Positions 62,874 through 64,000 of a DNA stretch of 64,000 nucleotides are shown piece after piece (position 1 is the stretch's first letter; every line of letters starts with the position of its first letter). Below the pieces are notes generated by a model. That model saw only the letters and a program-made list of their open reading frames with translations, did not search any database and was not told the DNA's origin. A program made the translations under genes and the position numbers. Source of the DNA: Leguminivora glycinivorella (taxonomy: Eukaryota; Arthropoda; Insecta; Lepidoptera; Tortricidae). The DNA lies in the NCBI RefSeq assembly GCF_023078275.1, contig NC_062982.1, positions 9,498,880 through 9,562,879 of the forward strand, given 5' to 3'.

Positions 62874-63212
62874 ACCGTATACTTACAGAAACTATAATAA
62901 GTACTTATCTGTAATAATTAATATCTATTCAAACAATGTGTAAGAAAATAAGTGTGCTCAGCGCACTTGGCCATGACAATATCACTCGTTCACCAATTAA
63001 CATATCACTAGTAATACCTCTAATCAGGGTTAAATTGCCTTCCATTTATTATCTCCAAACCCTACGAGGCAGACATATGGAAACTGCATATGGCAAGTTG
63101 GACGATTTGTCCGTTAAAAATATTTTCTTTTGCTGTTTTTTATATTCAACAAAAATAAATGGTGCAAAATTAACTTAGGAGTCTTAAATTGCTATTTTTA
63201 TCCGGATGACAG

Positions 63213-63867
63213 ATATTGGAAGAGCTGCTAAACAAGCTCGAAGTGAGCCAAGTGGTATGGGTCGGAGACAAACTAGGAAATTATTATGAGGTAATATTCC
63301 CACTACCTACTGGAGATGAATGTGAGACCATGCTGCATTGCCTCACCCAGCTGGGGATTGGAGTTAAGTGGAAGTCCGTTGTAAGGTAAGACCAAAATCA
63401 TCTGTTACTGTTTAGTCTTAATCTGATTAAAGCGTCATGAGTATCGTCGTTTTATCGATGTAATCTATTCTGTGTGTCCATGAGCGTTGAGCAACCCCAG
63501 TGGGATTCTGTAGTATCCCTGTGTAGCTATGAGCACTATCGGTAGGGTCAAATATTATTAAACGTCAGCCTTCGAAAAATAAATAAGTACAGTCGAGCTT
63601 TCTTACATATACCTACTCGTACTATAATCGACTGCACGAGGCCATGCGTTTGGCGAGGAACAGATGCCTATGGAGGAATCTAGTCTTCAACAGAATGACA
63701 TGGTGTCACAATTCTCAGCATTGAGGGAACGACAGAAGAAGAAACTACCGACTGATCATTAGGTATTCAATGATCTTCTCAAACCGTTTTTTGTTTCTCA
63801 GCGTTTTACCATGCAGTGTTGTACACTCAGCCGTTGAGCATGAGGATTACGATGAGGATACGATAAT
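63213..63867 (+). CDS. Second DUF389-type N-terminal module, two exons, 5' and 3' incomplete
   Basis: Exon a is 63213-63385 (acceptor GGATGACAG, donor AG|GTAAGA). Exon b is 63802-63867 (acceptor TTTCTCAG, donor AT|GTGAGT). Spliced, they read ILEELLNKLEVSQVVW... VIFPLP...CLTQLGIG... KSVVSVLPC then an acidic HEDYDEDTI. Aligned with residues 136-197 of the first gene, about 22 of 62 positions match, including the W, Y, D.CE, GIG and PC landmarks. Intron positions differ: the first gene has an intron before VLF and none in VVS, and here it is the reverse. Upstream of exon a the frame has TGA four codons back, so at least one earlier exon ending in phase 0 is missing. The membrane domain should lie beyond the window. 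It could be a tandem paralog or a later part of one fused transcription unit. Confidence 0.8.
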
Positions 63868-64000
63868 GTGAGTTATATTACCTACTAAATATTACCAGGT
63901 TTTTCGTGATTGATGCGTTGCGTATCAGATTTTAGCTTTAGTTTAGCTAGGTTAGGTATTTAATTTTTTTTTGAAGTCGTTTTTAATTTGTAGACGAAAA

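Noticed and set aside
62936..63178. 80-codon ORF as an upstream exon of the second module
   Set aside because: No splice donor in a phase that joins 63213 and no resemblance to exon 1.

Overview
The window looks like a piece of a moth or butterfly (Lepidoptera) nuclear genome. It is AT-rich and intron-rich, and it is crowded with repeat types common in Lepidoptera: Helitrons with TC...CTAG ends and a 3' hairpin, tRNA-derived SINEs with ATGATG tails, RTE-like and Jockey/CR1-like retrotransposon fragments, and many small TIR elements. No rRNA, no tRNA gene and no bacterial-type operon is visible. The species cannot be named from this sequence alone.

Layout. 1-35.0 kb is gene-poor and made of layered mobile elements. 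It holds foldback MITEs, a 5'-truncated non-LTR retrotransposon with an intact RT (10.9-12.6 kb), two 3-kb Helitrons in opposite orientation (13.07-16.45 and 31.92-35.01 kb) each carrying about 0.9-1 kb of a hexanucleotide satellite, a very young 1.66-kb LTR element with identical LTRs (21.4-23.05 kb), an internally deleted Jockey-like element (23.7-25.6 kb) and a short retrotransposon 3' end (27.3-27.8 kb). The long SLSLSL / PIPIPI reading frames at 14 and 34 kb are translations of the satellite, not proteins.

35.9-58.7 kb is one large spliced gene on the + strand. I could assemble ten exons by eye with GT-AG introns and compatible phases. They total 2010 nt including the stop, or 669 residues. 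The protein has an N-terminal soluble module followed by about six membrane segments with the hallmark sequences of the DUF389 (Pfam PF04087 / TIGR00341-like) family, best known from bacteria and archaea, then a polar tail. Its introns are filled with transposons. Intron 9 (7.4 kb) is a nested stack: a Helitron split by a TIR element, which is split by a 5.8-kb inverted-repeat-bounded segment holding a SINE that is itself split by a MITE.

63.2-63.9 kb carries two exons of a second DUF389-type N-terminal module, paralogous to exons 2-3 of the first gene (about 22 of 62 residues identical by hand). It continues beyond the window. It is either a tandem duplicate gene or, less likely, a downstream part of the same transcription unit.

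Most notable for follow-up: the tandem animal DUF389 genes; an exactly 80-bp, seven-copy minisatellite at 60.0-60.6 kb whose unit reads like a heat-shock element; a same-strand CTGCGCAAGG-type motif array at 53.3-54.2 kb inside the inverted-repeat segment; the inverted Helitron pair; and an LTR element whose PBS/PPT point one way while its protease relic reads the other way. All identities and boundaries were read by eye without database searches.
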